Below, in pieces: positions 44,650 through 53,352 of a DNA stretch of 64,000 bases (position 1 is the first letter of the stretch; each line of letters opens with the position of its first letter). The stretch is taken from NCBI RefSeq assembly GCF_004004555.2, contig NZ_SACP01000001.1, positions 480,220 to 544,219 of the forward strand. Direction: 5' to 3'. The translations under genes and the position numbers were made by a program. The notes beneath the pieces are model-generated. The model had not been told where the DNA came from, did no database searches, and saw only the letters and a program-made list of their open reading frames with translations. The stretch comes from Methylobacterium oryzihabitans (GTDB taxonomy: Bacteria; Pseudomonadota; Alphaproteobacteria; Rhizobiales; Beijerinckiaceae).

Positions 44650-44928
44650 ATGGCCGATCGCCTGCTCACGGTTGTCGCTTCAACGCCTCCGCACCCCGTT
44701 GCTCGGGACGGGGATGCACCGCATCGGATCCGGGAACTCGATCGCGTCGAATTGCTGGCCGGTGTTCTCGGAGACGAGGAGGTGGCGGTTCCGGCAGGGG
44801 CGGTCGGGACCGTGGTCTCGGTGTGGGCCGAAGGCGCGGCTTTCGAGGTCGAGTTCACCCAGCCGGTGGATGCACTCGCCACGGTGGACGCGGGACTGCT
44901 GAGGGTCGTGGAGCGCGCTCCGGCTTGA
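44650..44928 (+). CDS. DUF4926 domain-containing protein
   Basis: 92 residues. The C-terminal part (ELDRVELLAGVLGDEEVAVP, then GAVGTVVSVWAEGAAFEVEF) is a DUF4926 pattern, a small beta-barrel-like domain of unknown function. Its TGA overlaps the TTG start of the next gene. Pairs of this kind are seen in many genomes and are suspected toxin-antitoxin or immunity-type modules, but the role is unproven. Confidence 0.82.
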   Translation: MADRLLTVVASTPPHPVARDGDAPHRIRELDRVELLAGVLGDEEVAVPAGAVGTVVSVWAEGAAFEVEFTQPVDALATVDAGLLRVVERAPA

Positions 44929-45293
44929 CCGCCGCGCATCCCTATCCTTCCGCCTTCACGATCCCGGAATCGAAGATCGCGGGCTACCTGCTCAATCTGA
45001 ACAGTGTGGATGGGGCGGCGAAGGCTGGGCTTCTCATGCGCTTCGGCTTTTCGCCCGATCGGCCTCTCGAATTGATGGATGCGCTTGGACGACATCCGTC
45101 TCCGTCGTCCTGGGTCGCGGCTTTCGAGACCCCTTACGGGATCAAGCATTATTTCGAGGGCCCCCTCTCCAGTCCGGGCGGTCGCACCCTCCGTATCCGG
45201 AGCGTCTGGCAGGTCGATGGCGATGCCAAGGGCGGCACGGCGAGGTTCGTCACCCTTCGTCCGCTGCCCCGTCCGGCTGAAGAGCGAAGGTAG
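44925..45293 (+). CDS. DUF6883-like protein paired with DUF4926
   Basis: 122 residues starting at a TTG that overlaps the upstream stop by 4 bp. It contains IPESKIAGYLLNLNSVDGAA followed by KAGLLMRFGF, ETPYGIKHYFEGPL and RSVWQVDGDAKGGTARFVTL, matching the DUF6883 pattern. Relatives occur in the C-terminal toxin region of polymorphic toxins, so a toxin role is possible; this is inference from the family. Confidence 0.8.
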   Translation: MTAAHPYPSAFTIPESKIAGYLLNLNSVDGAAKAGLLMRFGFSPDRPLELMDALGRHPSPSSWVAAFETPYGIKHYFEGPLSSPGGRTLRIRSVWQVDGDAKGGTARFVTLRPLPRPAEERR

Positions 45294-45390
45294 CGGCGCT
45301 GCGTTCGCGGAGCCGAATCGGGGTTCCGCCTCCCGGCAGCCCATCTCTGCGCGCCTCCTCCGGCGCGGCCGAGTGGGGCGCGCTCCGGCT

Positions 45391-46263
45391 TCACATTCCA
45401 ACGGCCCTCGTACCCACCAGCCCACCGAGGAAATTGCCGATCTCCCGCCGGCGCCGCGTCGCGTCCAGCACCTCGCGGCCGAGGCCGCGGCGTTCGGCGC
45501 GGGCCGGGTCGGGGCCGCGCGCCAGGGCATCGAGATCGTCCGCCTCGGCCTCGACCGCCGCCCGGTCCGGTTGCAGGCCGGCCGCCACGACCTCGTCGGC
45601 GCTCAGCCGCAGCAGCGTCGCGAGATCGTCGAGGTCGAGTTCGGGATGGTATTGCGTGCCCCAGAACGTGCCGGCGCCGAACCGCAGGGCGAGGGCCTGC
45701 ACGTCGAGGCGGTCGTTGGCGGCGAGCACGGCGGCGTCGGGCGGCAGGGCGGTCACCGCGTCGCAATGGATCGCCGGCGCGTCGTAGCGCGCCGGGCGGC
45801 CGGCGAGGAACGGATGCGCCGCCCCCGCGGCGGTGAGCGCGAGGCCGCGGGCGAGGCCGTATTCGGGTCCGCGCGGGCTCTCCCCGACCGAGCCGCCCGC
45901 CACCGCGACCGCGACGTGCAGGCCCCAGCACGAGCCGAGCACCGGCAGCCCAGCCTCCAGAGCCGTCCGCATCAGCGCGACCTGCCGCATCACCTCGGGG
46001 GTTGCGTCGCGGATCTGCAGGGTCGAGCCGGTGAAGATCAGGCCGTCATAGGCGTCGAGCCCGCCCGGCGGCAGGTCCGCCTCGGCATCGGCCGGGGCGA
46101 GGCAGTGGCAGGCCGTGCCCGGCGCGAGATCCGCGATCACCGCGGCGAAGCTCTCGGCCGAGCTGCGCCCGCGGGCGGCGCGGTGGCGGGCGCGGCCCGC
46201 GCGGTCGTTGCCGTCTGCAATCAGGAGGTGCAGGACGGGCGAGGTCTCGGGAAGGTTGCTCAT
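45391..46263 (-). CDS. Class I glutamine amidotransferase-like protein
   Basis: 290 residues. The nucleophile Cys is in VLGSCWGLHVAVA and the His-Glu pair in TQYHPELDLDD, so the GATase1 triad is complete. The surroundings resemble GMP-synthase-like amidotransferases used as free-standing glutaminases. It faces away from the PBP1A gene, with a 197-bp shared upstream region. A pathway cannot be assigned. Confidence 0.88.
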   Translation of the reverse strand: MSNLPETSPVLHLLIADGNDRAGRARHRAARGRSSAESFAAVIADLAPGTACHCLAPADAEADLPPGGLDAYDGLIFTGSTLQIRDATPEVMRQVALMRTALEAGLPVLGSCWGLHVAVAVAGGSVGESPRGPEYGLARGLALTAAGAAHPFLAGRPARYDAPAIHCDAVTALPPDAAVLAANDRLDVQALALRFGAGTFWGTQYHPELDLDDLATLLRLSADEVVAAGLQPDRAAVEAEADDLDALARGPDPARAERRGLGREVLDATRRRREIGNFLGGLVGTRAVGM

Positions 46264-46460
46264 GAGACGAGCGGAACGCGGGCTGACCTGCGCCGTTCCG
46301 GCCTGCGGCGCCGGGGCGCATGATTCGCTCCGCACCCGCGCCCGAAGGGCGTAAGTCAAGGCGAGGTCTTGCGAATTCGGCGGTTAAGAGCCCTTAAACC
46401 CGCCTCATTTAGCGTCTCTTCACGATCCGGCGCCCGATCCGGGCGAAGGATTGCGAGGCG

Positions 46461-48611
46461 ATGGCGAAGGGACGCGAGCGCGGCGGGCGGGTCGAGCCGA
46501 GATTCGACGGCGGAGAGCGCCCGGATCCCGCGACGCTCGACCTGCGCCTGTCGCGCGGCGAGCGTGCGGGGGGCGAGGTGGCGAAGGCGGGCAGATCCTC
46601 GGGCGCATCGCCGAAGCGAGCGACCAAGCCGGCGCGGCGCCGACGCTCGGTCCTCGGGCGCCTCGCCTACGGCACCGTCGTGCTCGGCCTGTGGGCCCTC
46701 GTGGCGGTCGCGGGCCTCGTCGCCTACCACGCCTCGCAACTGCCGCCGATCGACCAGCTCGCGGTGCCCAAGCGCCCGCCCAACATCGCGATCCTGGCGA
46801 GCGACGGCTCGCTGCTCGCCAACCGCGGCGAGACCGGCGGCCGCACGGTGAGCATCAAGGAATTGCCGCCCTATCTGCCGCGGGCCTTCGTGGCGATCGA
46901 GGACCGGCGCTTCTACGGCCATTTCGGCATCGACCCGATCGGCATCGCCCGCGCCATCGGCCAGAACCTGACCCGCCGCGGCGTCGCCCAGGGCGGCTCG
47001 ACCCTGACCCAGCAGCTCGCCAAGAACCTCTTTCTGACCCAGGAGCGCACCGCCTCGCGCAAGATCCAGGAGGCGATCCTGGCGCTGTGGCTGGAGCACA
47101 CCTACACCAAGGACGAGATCCTCGAACTCTACCTCAACCGGGTCTATTTCGGCGCCGGCGCCTACGGCGTCGAGGCGGCTGCGCAGCGCTACTTCGCCAA
47201 GCCCGCCAAGAACGTGACGCTGGCCGAGGCGGCGATGCTCGGCGGCCTCGTCCAGGCGCCGTCGCGGCTGGCGCCCAACCGCAACCTGCCGGCCGCGCAG
47301 GCCCGGGCCGCCCAGGTGCTGGCGGCGATGCAGGAACTCGGCTTCGCCAAGACCGGCGACGTGCAGGTCGCGCTGGCGAGCCCGGCCAAGCCGGCGCGAG
47401 CGGCCAATGGCGGCTCGGCGAACTACGTCGCCGACCTCGTGATGGACGTGCTCGACGACTTCGTCGGCACGATCGAGACCGACATCGCGGTCCAGACCAC
47501 CGTCGACACGAAACTTCAGGGCTTCGCCGAGCGGGCGCTGGTGGACGAGCTGACCCAGAAGGGCCAGCGGTTCGCCGTCGGCCAGGGCGCGCTGGTGTCG
47601 ATGAAGCCGGACGGGGCGATCCGGGCGCTGATCGGCGGGCGCGACTACGCCCTGAGCCAGTTCAACCGCGCCACCACCGCCAAGCGCCAGCCGGGCTCGT
47701 CGTTCAAGCCGTTCGTCTACCTCACGGCGATCGAGCGCGGCCTCACCCCCGACACGGTGCGGGAGGACGCGCCGCTCTCGATCAAGGGCTGGAGCCCGGA
47801 GAACTACACCCGCTCCTATTCCGGCCCCGTGACCTTGCGCGATGCGCTGGCCCATTCGCTCAACACCGTGGCGGTGCGCCTCGGCATGGAGGTCGGCCCG
47901 AAGGCGGTGGTGCAGACCGCCCAGCGCCTCGGCATCGCCTCGCCGCTCCAGGCCAACGCCTCGATCGCGCTCGGCACCTCGGAGGTGACGCCGATGGAGC
48001 TGGTCGGCGCCTACGCGGCCTTCGCCAACGGCGGCACCGGGGTGATCCCCTACGTCATCAGCAGCGTGAAGACGGTCGCCGGCAAGGTGATCTACAAGCG
48101 CAATCCCGGCGGGCTCGGCCGGGTCATCGACCCGAACGCCGTCGGGATGATGAACGCGATGATGCACGAGGTCTTCGTCAGCGGCACGGCCAAGAAGGGC
48201 GACATCCCCGGCTGGGAGCTCGCCGGCAAGACCGGCACCAGCCAGGATTTTCGCGATGCGTGGTTCGTCGGCTTCTCCGGCACCCTCGTCACCGGGGTCT
48301 GGCTCGGCAACGACGACGGCGAATCGACCAAGCGCGTCACCGGCGGCAACCTGCCGCTGGAGGTGTGGGACCGCTTCATGACCGAGGCGCTGAAGGCCGA
48401 CAAGCCGGTCGCCCTGCCGGGCGCCGCCCGCTGGCGCCGCGGCCCGGCCGCGGTCGCCTCGGCCTCGGCCGAGCCGCCGAGCCTCGGCACCCTGATCGAC
48501 GGGCTCATCAACGGCGACGCTGCGCCCTCCCCTCCCCGCCCGGCGCCGCGGCGCGGGCCGAGCCCGGAGGACCGCAACTTCCTGGAGAAGCTTTTCGGCA
48601 TCGGCGAGTAG
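46461..48611 (+). CDS. Penicillin-binding protein 1A (bifunctional transglycosylase/transpeptidase)
   Basis: 716 residues. Cytoplasmic N-terminus with a basic stretch, then one transmembrane helix (YGTVVLGLWALVAVAGLVAY). The glycosyltransferase 51 domain shows IEDRRFYGHFGID and GGSTLTQQLAKNLF. The transpeptidase domain has SSFK (SxxK), SLN and KTGTSQ. It lacks the OB-like insertion of enteric PBP1A, typical of the smaller alphaproteobacterial 1A forms. It builds the peptidoglycan wall. ATG 46461 follows AAGGATTGCGAGG, a fair ribosome site. Confidence 0.93.
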   Translation: MAKGRERGGRVEPRFDGGERPDPATLDLRLSRGERAGGEVAKAGRSSGASPKRATKPARRRRSVLGRLAYGTVVLGLWALVAVAGLVAYHASQLPPIDQLAVPKRPPNIAILASDGSLLANRGETGGRTVSIKELPPYLPRAFVAIEDRRFYGHFGIDPIGIARAIGQNLTRRGVAQGGSTLTQQLAKNLFLTQERTASRKIQEAILALWLEHTYTKDEILELYLNRVYFGAGAYGVEAAAQRYFAKPAKNVTLAEAAMLGGLVQAPSRLAPNRNLPAAQARAAQVLAAMQELGFAKTGDVQVALASPAKPARAANGGSANYVADLVMDVLDDFVGTIETDIAVQTTVDTKLQGFAERALVDELTQKGQRFAVGQGALVSMKPDGAIRALIGGRDYALSQFNRATTAKRQPGSSFKPFVYLTAIERGLTPDTVREDAPLSIKGWSPENYTRSYSGPVTLRDALAHSLNTVAVRLGMEVGPKAVVQTAQRLGIASPLQANASIALGTSEVTPMELVGAYAAFANGGTGVIPYVISSVKTVAGKVIYKRNPGGLGRVIDPNAVGMMNAMMHEVFVSGTAKKGDIPGWELAGKTGTSQDFRDAWFVGFSGTLVTGVWLGNDDGESTKRVTGGNLPLEVWDRFMTEALKADKPVALPGAARWRRGPAAVASASAEPPSLGTLIDGLINGDAAPSPPRPAPRRGPSPEDRNFLEKLFGIGE

Positions 48612-48667
48612 CGGCGGCGTGCCCCTGGGGCTAGCCTCGCGGACACGATCCGCGACGCGAGACCCCC

Positions 48668-49459
48668 ATGGCGCATTCCCTCGGCCACCGCCCCGGCACC
48701 GCCGCCGGACCGAACCAGCCGGATCTCGACGGAGACGAGGTCCGCCGGGCGCGCGAGGATCTCGCCGCCTGCTTCCGCATGGCGGCCCGCCTCGGCTTCG
48801 AGGAGGGGATCTGCAACCACTTCTCGGCGATGGTGCCGGGCTACGACGACCTCTTCCTCGTCAACCCCTACGGCTACGCCTTCCGCGAACTCACCGCCTC
48901 GAAGCTGCTGGTCTGCGATCTCCACGGCAACGTCGTGGCGGGCGAGGGCGCGCCGGAGGCGACGGCGTTCTACATCCACGCCCGCATCCACAAGGCGGTG
49001 CCGCGCGCCCGGGTCGCGTTCCACACCCACATGCCCTACGCCACCGCTCTCACCATGACCGAGGGCGAGCCGCTGATCTTCGCCGGGCAGACGGCGCTGA
49101 AGTTCTACGGCCGCACCGCCTTCGACCGCGACTACAACGGGCTCGCCCTCGACGAGCGCGAGGGCGACCGCATCGCCGGCACGGTGGGCGAGGCCGACAT
49201 CGTGTTCATGAAGCACCACGGGGTGATGGTGCTGGCCCCGACGATCGCGGAGGCGTGGGACGACCTGTACTACCTCGAGCGCGCCGCCCAGGTGCAGGTG
49301 CTCGCCCTCTCGACCGGCCGCCCGGTGATCCCGGTGCCGACAGCGATCGCTGAGGCCGCCGCGCGCCAGATGCGCGAGGGCGACCCGGAATCGGCCCGCC
49401 TGCACCTGCTCAGCCTGCGCCGGACCCTCGACGCCGAGGAGCCGGCGTACCGGGAGTGA
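48668..49459 (+). CDS. Class II aldolase/adducin-family protein
   Basis: 263 residues. Zinc ligands are seen in RVAFHTHMPY and FMKHHGVMV. The N-terminus RAREDLAACFRMAARLGFEEGICNHFSAMVPG is typical of the aldolase II fold. Members include fuculose-phosphate aldolase, ribulose-phosphate epimerase and decarboxylase relatives; the substrate is not shown. The TGA stop is the first base triplet of an inverted element shared with the convergent ABC gene. Confidence 0.9.
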   Translation: MAHSLGHRPGTAAGPNQPDLDGDEVRRAREDLAACFRMAARLGFEEGICNHFSAMVPGYDDLFLVNPYGYAFRELTASKLLVCDLHGNVVAGEGAPEATAFYIHARIHKAVPRARVAFHTHMPYATALTMTEGEPLIFAGQTALKFYGRTAFDRDYNGLALDEREGDRIAGTVGEADIVFMKHHGVMVLAPTIAEAWDDLYYLERAAQVQVLALSTGRPVIPVPTAIAEAAARQMREGDPESARLHLLSLRRTLDAEEPAYRE

Positions 49460-49604
49460 TACCGTTTCCGGTCGCTCATACCAATGGCCCAAGATGCTGA
49501 CGCATCGGACCATTGATCCATCTCGAATTTTCGATGCCAAGCCAAAGGCTTGACGAAAATTCGAGAACGGAACCAAAGGTCGTTTTCAACGACCGTTGGT
49601 ATCA
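49457..49604. repeat. Inverted element spanning two convergent stop codons
   Basis: It begins TGATACC on the aldolase stop codon and ends GGTATCA on the stop codon of the ABC transporter gene transcribed from the other side. An inner inverted pair TCTCGAATTTTCG / CGAAAATTCGAGA folds into a strong hairpin. It likely acts as a shared bidirectional terminator. Confidence 0.85.
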
Positions 49605-51350
49605 CTCCGCCGCGACGATCCCCGGCTCCGGCCGGATGTCGAGGGACTGGGCGAGGTGGAGGCGCCGGTAGGCGCCGCCGGCGGCGAGCAGGTCCTCGTG
49701 GCGGCCCTCCTCCAGGATGCCGCCCTCGGCCACCACGACGATGCGGTCGGCGTGGCGGATCGTGGCGAGGCGGTGGGCGATGACGAGGGTGGTGCGGCCC
49801 TCGGCGAGTTCGGTGAGCGCGAGGTGAATCTCGCGCTCGGTCTCGGCGTCGAGGGCCGAGGTCGCCTCGTCGAGGATCAGGATCGGCGGGTTCTTCAGGA
49901 AGATTCTCGCGATGGCGAGGCGCTGCTTCTGCCCGCCCGACAGCTTGACGCCGCGCTCGCCGATCACCGTGTCGAGGCCTTCCGGCAGCGCGTCGATGAG
50001 GGCGCCGAGCCGGGCGCGGCGGGCGGCCTCGCGGATCTCGTCCTCGCCGGCATCCAGGCGGCCATACGCGATGTTCTCCCGGATCGTGCCGGCGAACAGG
50101 AACACGTCCTGCTGCACGATGCCGATCTGGCCGCGGAGCGACGCGAGGGTGACGTCGCGGATGTCGAGCCCGTCGATCGCGATGCGGCCGCGATCGACGT
50201 CGTAGAAGCGCGGCACCAGCGAGCACAGGGTGGTCTTGCCGGCGCCCGAGGGCCCGACGAAGGCCACCGTCTCGCCGGCCCGCACCGCGAGGTCGATCCC
50301 CGACAGGACCGGCCGGTCGGGCTCGTAGCCGAAGCCGACGCCCTCGAACCGGATCTCGCCGCGCAGCGGCGGGGCCGGGACGGCGCCCGGGCGGTCGACG
50401 ATGTCGGGCTCGATGGCCAGCAGCGCCTGGAAGCGGCGGAAGCCGGCGACGCCGCGCGGATAGGTCTCCATCACCGCGCCGATCTTCTCCAGCGGGCGGT
50501 AGAACACGCCGACGAGGAGCAGGAAGCCGACGAAGCCGCCGGGCGACAGGTCGCCCCGGACCACGAAGGCGGCGCCGCCGAGCAGCACGACGATCTGGAC
50601 CAGCCGCAGGCCGAGATAGCTCAGGGTCTGGCCCGCCGCCATGATGCGGTAGGCGTCGAGCTTGGTCTCGCGGTAGAGCTGGTTGTCGCGGGCGAACAGC
50701 CGCCGCTCGTGCGCCTCGTTGGCGAACGCCTTCACTACCCGGATGCCGCCGACATTCTCCTCGATTCGGGCGTTGAAGTCGCCGACCCGGCCGTACTGCG
50801 CCTGCCAGTTGCGGGTCATGCGCCCGCCGTAGCGCAGCGTCACCACCGCGATCAGCGGCACGATCACGGCGGTCATCAGGGCGAGCGGCGGGTGGACCCA
50901 GAACATCAGCGCGAAGGCGCCGACCAGCGTCATCACGGCGATGAACAGGTCCTCGGGGCCGTGATGGGCGACCTCGCCGATCTCCTCCAGGTCGCGGGTG
51001 ACCCGGGCGACGAGGTGGCCGGTCTTCTGGCCGTCGTAGAACCGGAACGACAGCTTCTGGAGATGGTCGAAGGCGCGCCGGCGCATCTCGGTCTCGATGT
51101 TGATGCCGAGCACGTGACCCCAGTAGGTCACCACCACCATCAGCCCGGCGCTGAGGGCGTAGGCGACGGCGAGCCCGGCGGCGGCGACCAGGATCAGGCC
51201 CCAGTCCTGGCGCGGCAGCAGCACGTCGACGAACGCCTTCACGGCCATCGGGAAGCCGAGTTCGAGCAGGCCGGCGAGCACCGCGCAGCCGAAATCGACC
51301 AGAAAGAGGGTCCGGTGCGGCCGGTAATAGGCGAGGAAGGCCTTCAGCAT
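49602..51350 (-). CDS. ABC transporter, fused permease and ATPase (exporter type)
   Basis: 582 residues. Six transmembrane helices in the first 320 residues (FLVDFGCAVLAGLLELGFPM and others) are fused to an ATPase with Walker A GPSGAGKTT, signature LSGGQKQR and Walker B ILILDEATSALD. It matches MsbA/IrtAB-type half-exporters. It ends the siderophore operon: its ATG overlaps the upstream fhuF-like stop by 7 bp. It could export a siderophore or handle iron-loaded ligand at the inner membrane. Confidence 0.92.
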   Translation of the reverse strand: MLKAFLAYYRPHRTLFLVDFGCAVLAGLLELGFPMAVKAFVDVLLPRQDWGLILVAAAGLAVAYALSAGLMVVVTYWGHVLGINIETEMRRRAFDHLQKLSFRFYDGQKTGHLVARVTRDLEEIGEVAHHGPEDLFIAVMTLVGAFALMFWVHPPLALMTAVIVPLIAVVTLRYGGRMTRNWQAQYGRVGDFNARIEENVGGIRVVKAFANEAHERRLFARDNQLYRETKLDAYRIMAAGQTLSYLGLRLVQIVVLLGGAAFVVRGDLSPGGFVGFLLLVGVFYRPLEKIGAVMETYPRGVAGFRRFQALLAIEPDIVDRPGAVPAPPLRGEIRFEGVGFGYEPDRPVLSGIDLAVRAGETVAFVGPSGAGKTTLCSLVPRFYDVDRGRIAIDGLDIRDVTLASLRGQIGIVQQDVFLFAGTIRENIAYGRLDAGEDEIREAARRARLGALIDALPEGLDTVIGERGVKLSGGQKQRLAIARIFLKNPPILILDEATSALDAETEREIHLALTELAEGRTTLVIAHRLATIRHADRIVVVAEGGILEEGRHEDLLAAGGAYRRLHLAQSLDIRPEPGIVAAE

Positions 51351-52114
51351 GGCGTTTCGGTCTGGGGTTGGGCGGGGCCGGGGTCGGCGGGGCAAAGGGC
51401 GCCGCAGGAGGGGACGCCCGGCAGGCGGTAGCGCAGGCAGCAGACCCGCCGCGGGCGGCCGGGACCCCGGAAGGTGCGCGCCAGCGGGCAGTCCGGCGCG
51501 GCGGCGCAGGGAGACCGGTCCGATGAGTGCGAGTCCGACGAGTGCCGGCCGAGCAGCGCGGCGACCTCCGCCGCCGGGCCGGGCAGGACTGGGCCGGAGG
51601 CGGCGAGTTCGCTCACCGTGACGTCGAGCATCACCCCGGCATTGCCCCACAGGGCGCGGGGCGAGATCCCGGTCGCGGCGGCGCACAGGCCGATGAACGG
51701 GTCGAGGTGGTCGTCGACGAGGCCCGCGAAGCCGCCCCGCGCCGGGGCCTCGGCGGGCAACACGAAGCGCGCGAGGGCGTGGGCGCCGTCGAGCTCGAAC
51801 GCCACCGCGTCGAGGGCGACCGGCAGGGCCCGGCCGAGGCAGACCAGCGCGGTGGCGGACGGGATGACCAGGGCGGCGAGCCAGGTCTGCGACCACAGCG
51901 ACACCAGCGAGCGACGGTCGGGCGGCGCGCCCTCCGGGGCGTAAGCAGCACCGAAGCCGGCCAGGATGCGGTCGAGGCGGGCGGGGTCGCGCAGGCAGGC
52001 GGCCGGGCAGGCGTCCGCGCCGCAGGGGCCGACCGCGACCCGGGTGCCGTAGGTCGCCAGCGACGGCGGCAGCCGCGCCGCGACGGCCTCGGTCAGGGTC
52101 CGTGCGCCGGTCAC
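51344..52114 (-). CDS. FhuF-like siderophore-iron reductase ([2Fe-2S])
   Basis: 256 residues from a GTG that overlaps the MFS stop (GTGA). The C-terminal motif CCLRYRLPGVPSCGALC matches the FhuF CCx10Cx2C iron-sulfur signature. FhuF-type reductases release iron from hydroxamate siderophores in the cytoplasm. The position between the importer and the ABC gene fits this role. Confidence 0.9.
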   Translation of the reverse strand: MTGARTLTEAVAARLPPSLATYGTRVAVGPCGADACPAACLRDPARLDRILAGFGAAYAPEGAPPDRRSLVSLWSQTWLAALVIPSATALVCLGRALPVALDAVAFELDGAHALARFVLPAEAPARGGFAGLVDDHLDPFIGLCAAATGISPRALWGNAGVMLDVTVSELAASGPVLPGPAAEVAALLGRHSSDSHSSDRSPCAAAPDCPLARTFRGPGRPRRVCCLRYRLPGVPSCGALCPADPGPAQPQTETPC

Positions 52115-53352
52115 GCCGCGCCCGCCTTCCGGTCGGCGGCGAGCGTGCGGGCGATCGCCCGGCGCAGGACCGCGAAGGCGAGAGCGTAGGCGACGACCGC
52201 GACGACGAAATAGGCTGGCCAGCCGAGCGCGCCGGCGAGCGCCGGGGCGGCGACCCGCACCGGCATCGCGGCGAAGAATGCCGCGCCGAACAGCAGCGCG
52301 TAATCGGTGGCGGGCAGCGGGCCCTGCGCCCAGCGGTAGATCATGGCGAAGACCGGTACACCGAGACCGCCGCCGCAGACGAGGCCGAACAGAGTCGCGG
52401 CGACCGCCAGCGGCACCGACCCGGCGAGGCTCGCCGCCGCCATCGCGCCGCCGGCCGCGGCGGCGCCGATGGCCGAGACGGTGATGAGCGGCACGGTGCC
52501 GAAGCGGCGCACGAGGGCGCCCGACAGCGCCGCCATCACGAGGCCGATCAGCGGCGAGGCGGTGCCGGTGACGAGGCCGACCTGCGCCAGCGGCAGGCCG
52601 AGATCGAGCAGGGCGAGGTTGTTGAAGCCACCGAGCAGCGACAGGGCGGCGAAGTAGCCGCCGAGGACGGCGATCCGGCTGGCCAGCGCCCGCAGGCGCC
52701 CGAAGCGCGCGGTTCCGGGCGCGGCGGAATCGGCCGGCCGCGCCCGGCGCAGCCGCGCCTCCGGGTAGCGCAGGACCGGCAGCAGGCAGGCGAGGTTGAG
52801 GCCGGCGACGACGAGCAGGGCGGCGTGCCAGCCGAGGACGTCGTAGCGCGCCACCAGCACGCCGGCGCCGAGGATGCCGCCGAGGGAGGCGCCGCAGAAC
52901 TTCGCCGCCGCGACGTCGGTCCGGCTCTGCGCCGGCACGGTCTCGACCACCAGGGCCTCGAGGGCGACGTCCATGGTGGCGACGCACAGGCTCGTCGCCA
53001 CCGCGAGCCCGAACAGGGCGGAAAGCGGCCAGCGCTCGCCGGCGCTCAGCAGCACCAGCAGGGCGATGCCCGCCGCCTGCATGACCGCGATCCAGCCGAT
53101 GCGGTGCGGCAGGCCGGGCAGGCGGACACGATCGACCACCACCGCCCACAGGAAGGTGAGCCCGACCGGCAGGTTGATGAGCTGGAGCAGGCCGACCTGC
53201 GCCAGCTCGATCCCCCGCACCCGCAGGATCAGCGGCGCGCCGGACGCCAGGAAGCCCAGCGTGGTCCCGAACGTGACGGCAAGGCAGAAGAACGGGACCA
53301 GCGGCCCGAGCCGGGCGGGGGCCGCCCGGGCCGGGAGCGACCAGCCTACCAC
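52111..53352 (-). CDS. MFS transporter, RhtX/FptX-like siderophore importer
   Basis: 413 residues with about twelve transmembrane helices. The GTG start overlaps the TonB receptor stop codon (AAGTGGTAG), giving tight coupling. Single-protein RhtX/FptX-type importers carry siderophores across the inner membrane of many Alphaproteobacteria and Pseudomonas, next to a TonB receptor as here. Specific MFS subfamily is inferred from context. Confidence 0.85.
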   Translation of the reverse strand: MVGWSLPARAAPARLGPLVPFFCLAVTFGTTLGFLASGAPLILRVRGIELAQVGLLQLINLPVGLTFLWAVVVDRVRLPGLPHRIGWIAVMQAAGIALLVLLSAGERWPLSALFGLAVATSLCVATMDVALEALVVETVPAQSRTDVAAAKFCGASLGGILGAGVLVARYDVLGWHAALLVVAGLNLACLLPVLRYPEARLRRARPADSAAPGTARFGRLRALASRIAVLGGYFAALSLLGGFNNLALLDLGLPLAQVGLVTGTASPLIGLVMAALSGALVRRFGTVPLITVSAIGAAAAGGAMAAASLAGSVPLAVAATLFGLVCGGGLGVPVFAMIYRWAQGPLPATDYALLFGAAFFAAMPVRVAAPALAGALGWPAYFVVAVVAYALAFAVLRRAIARTLAADRKAGAA

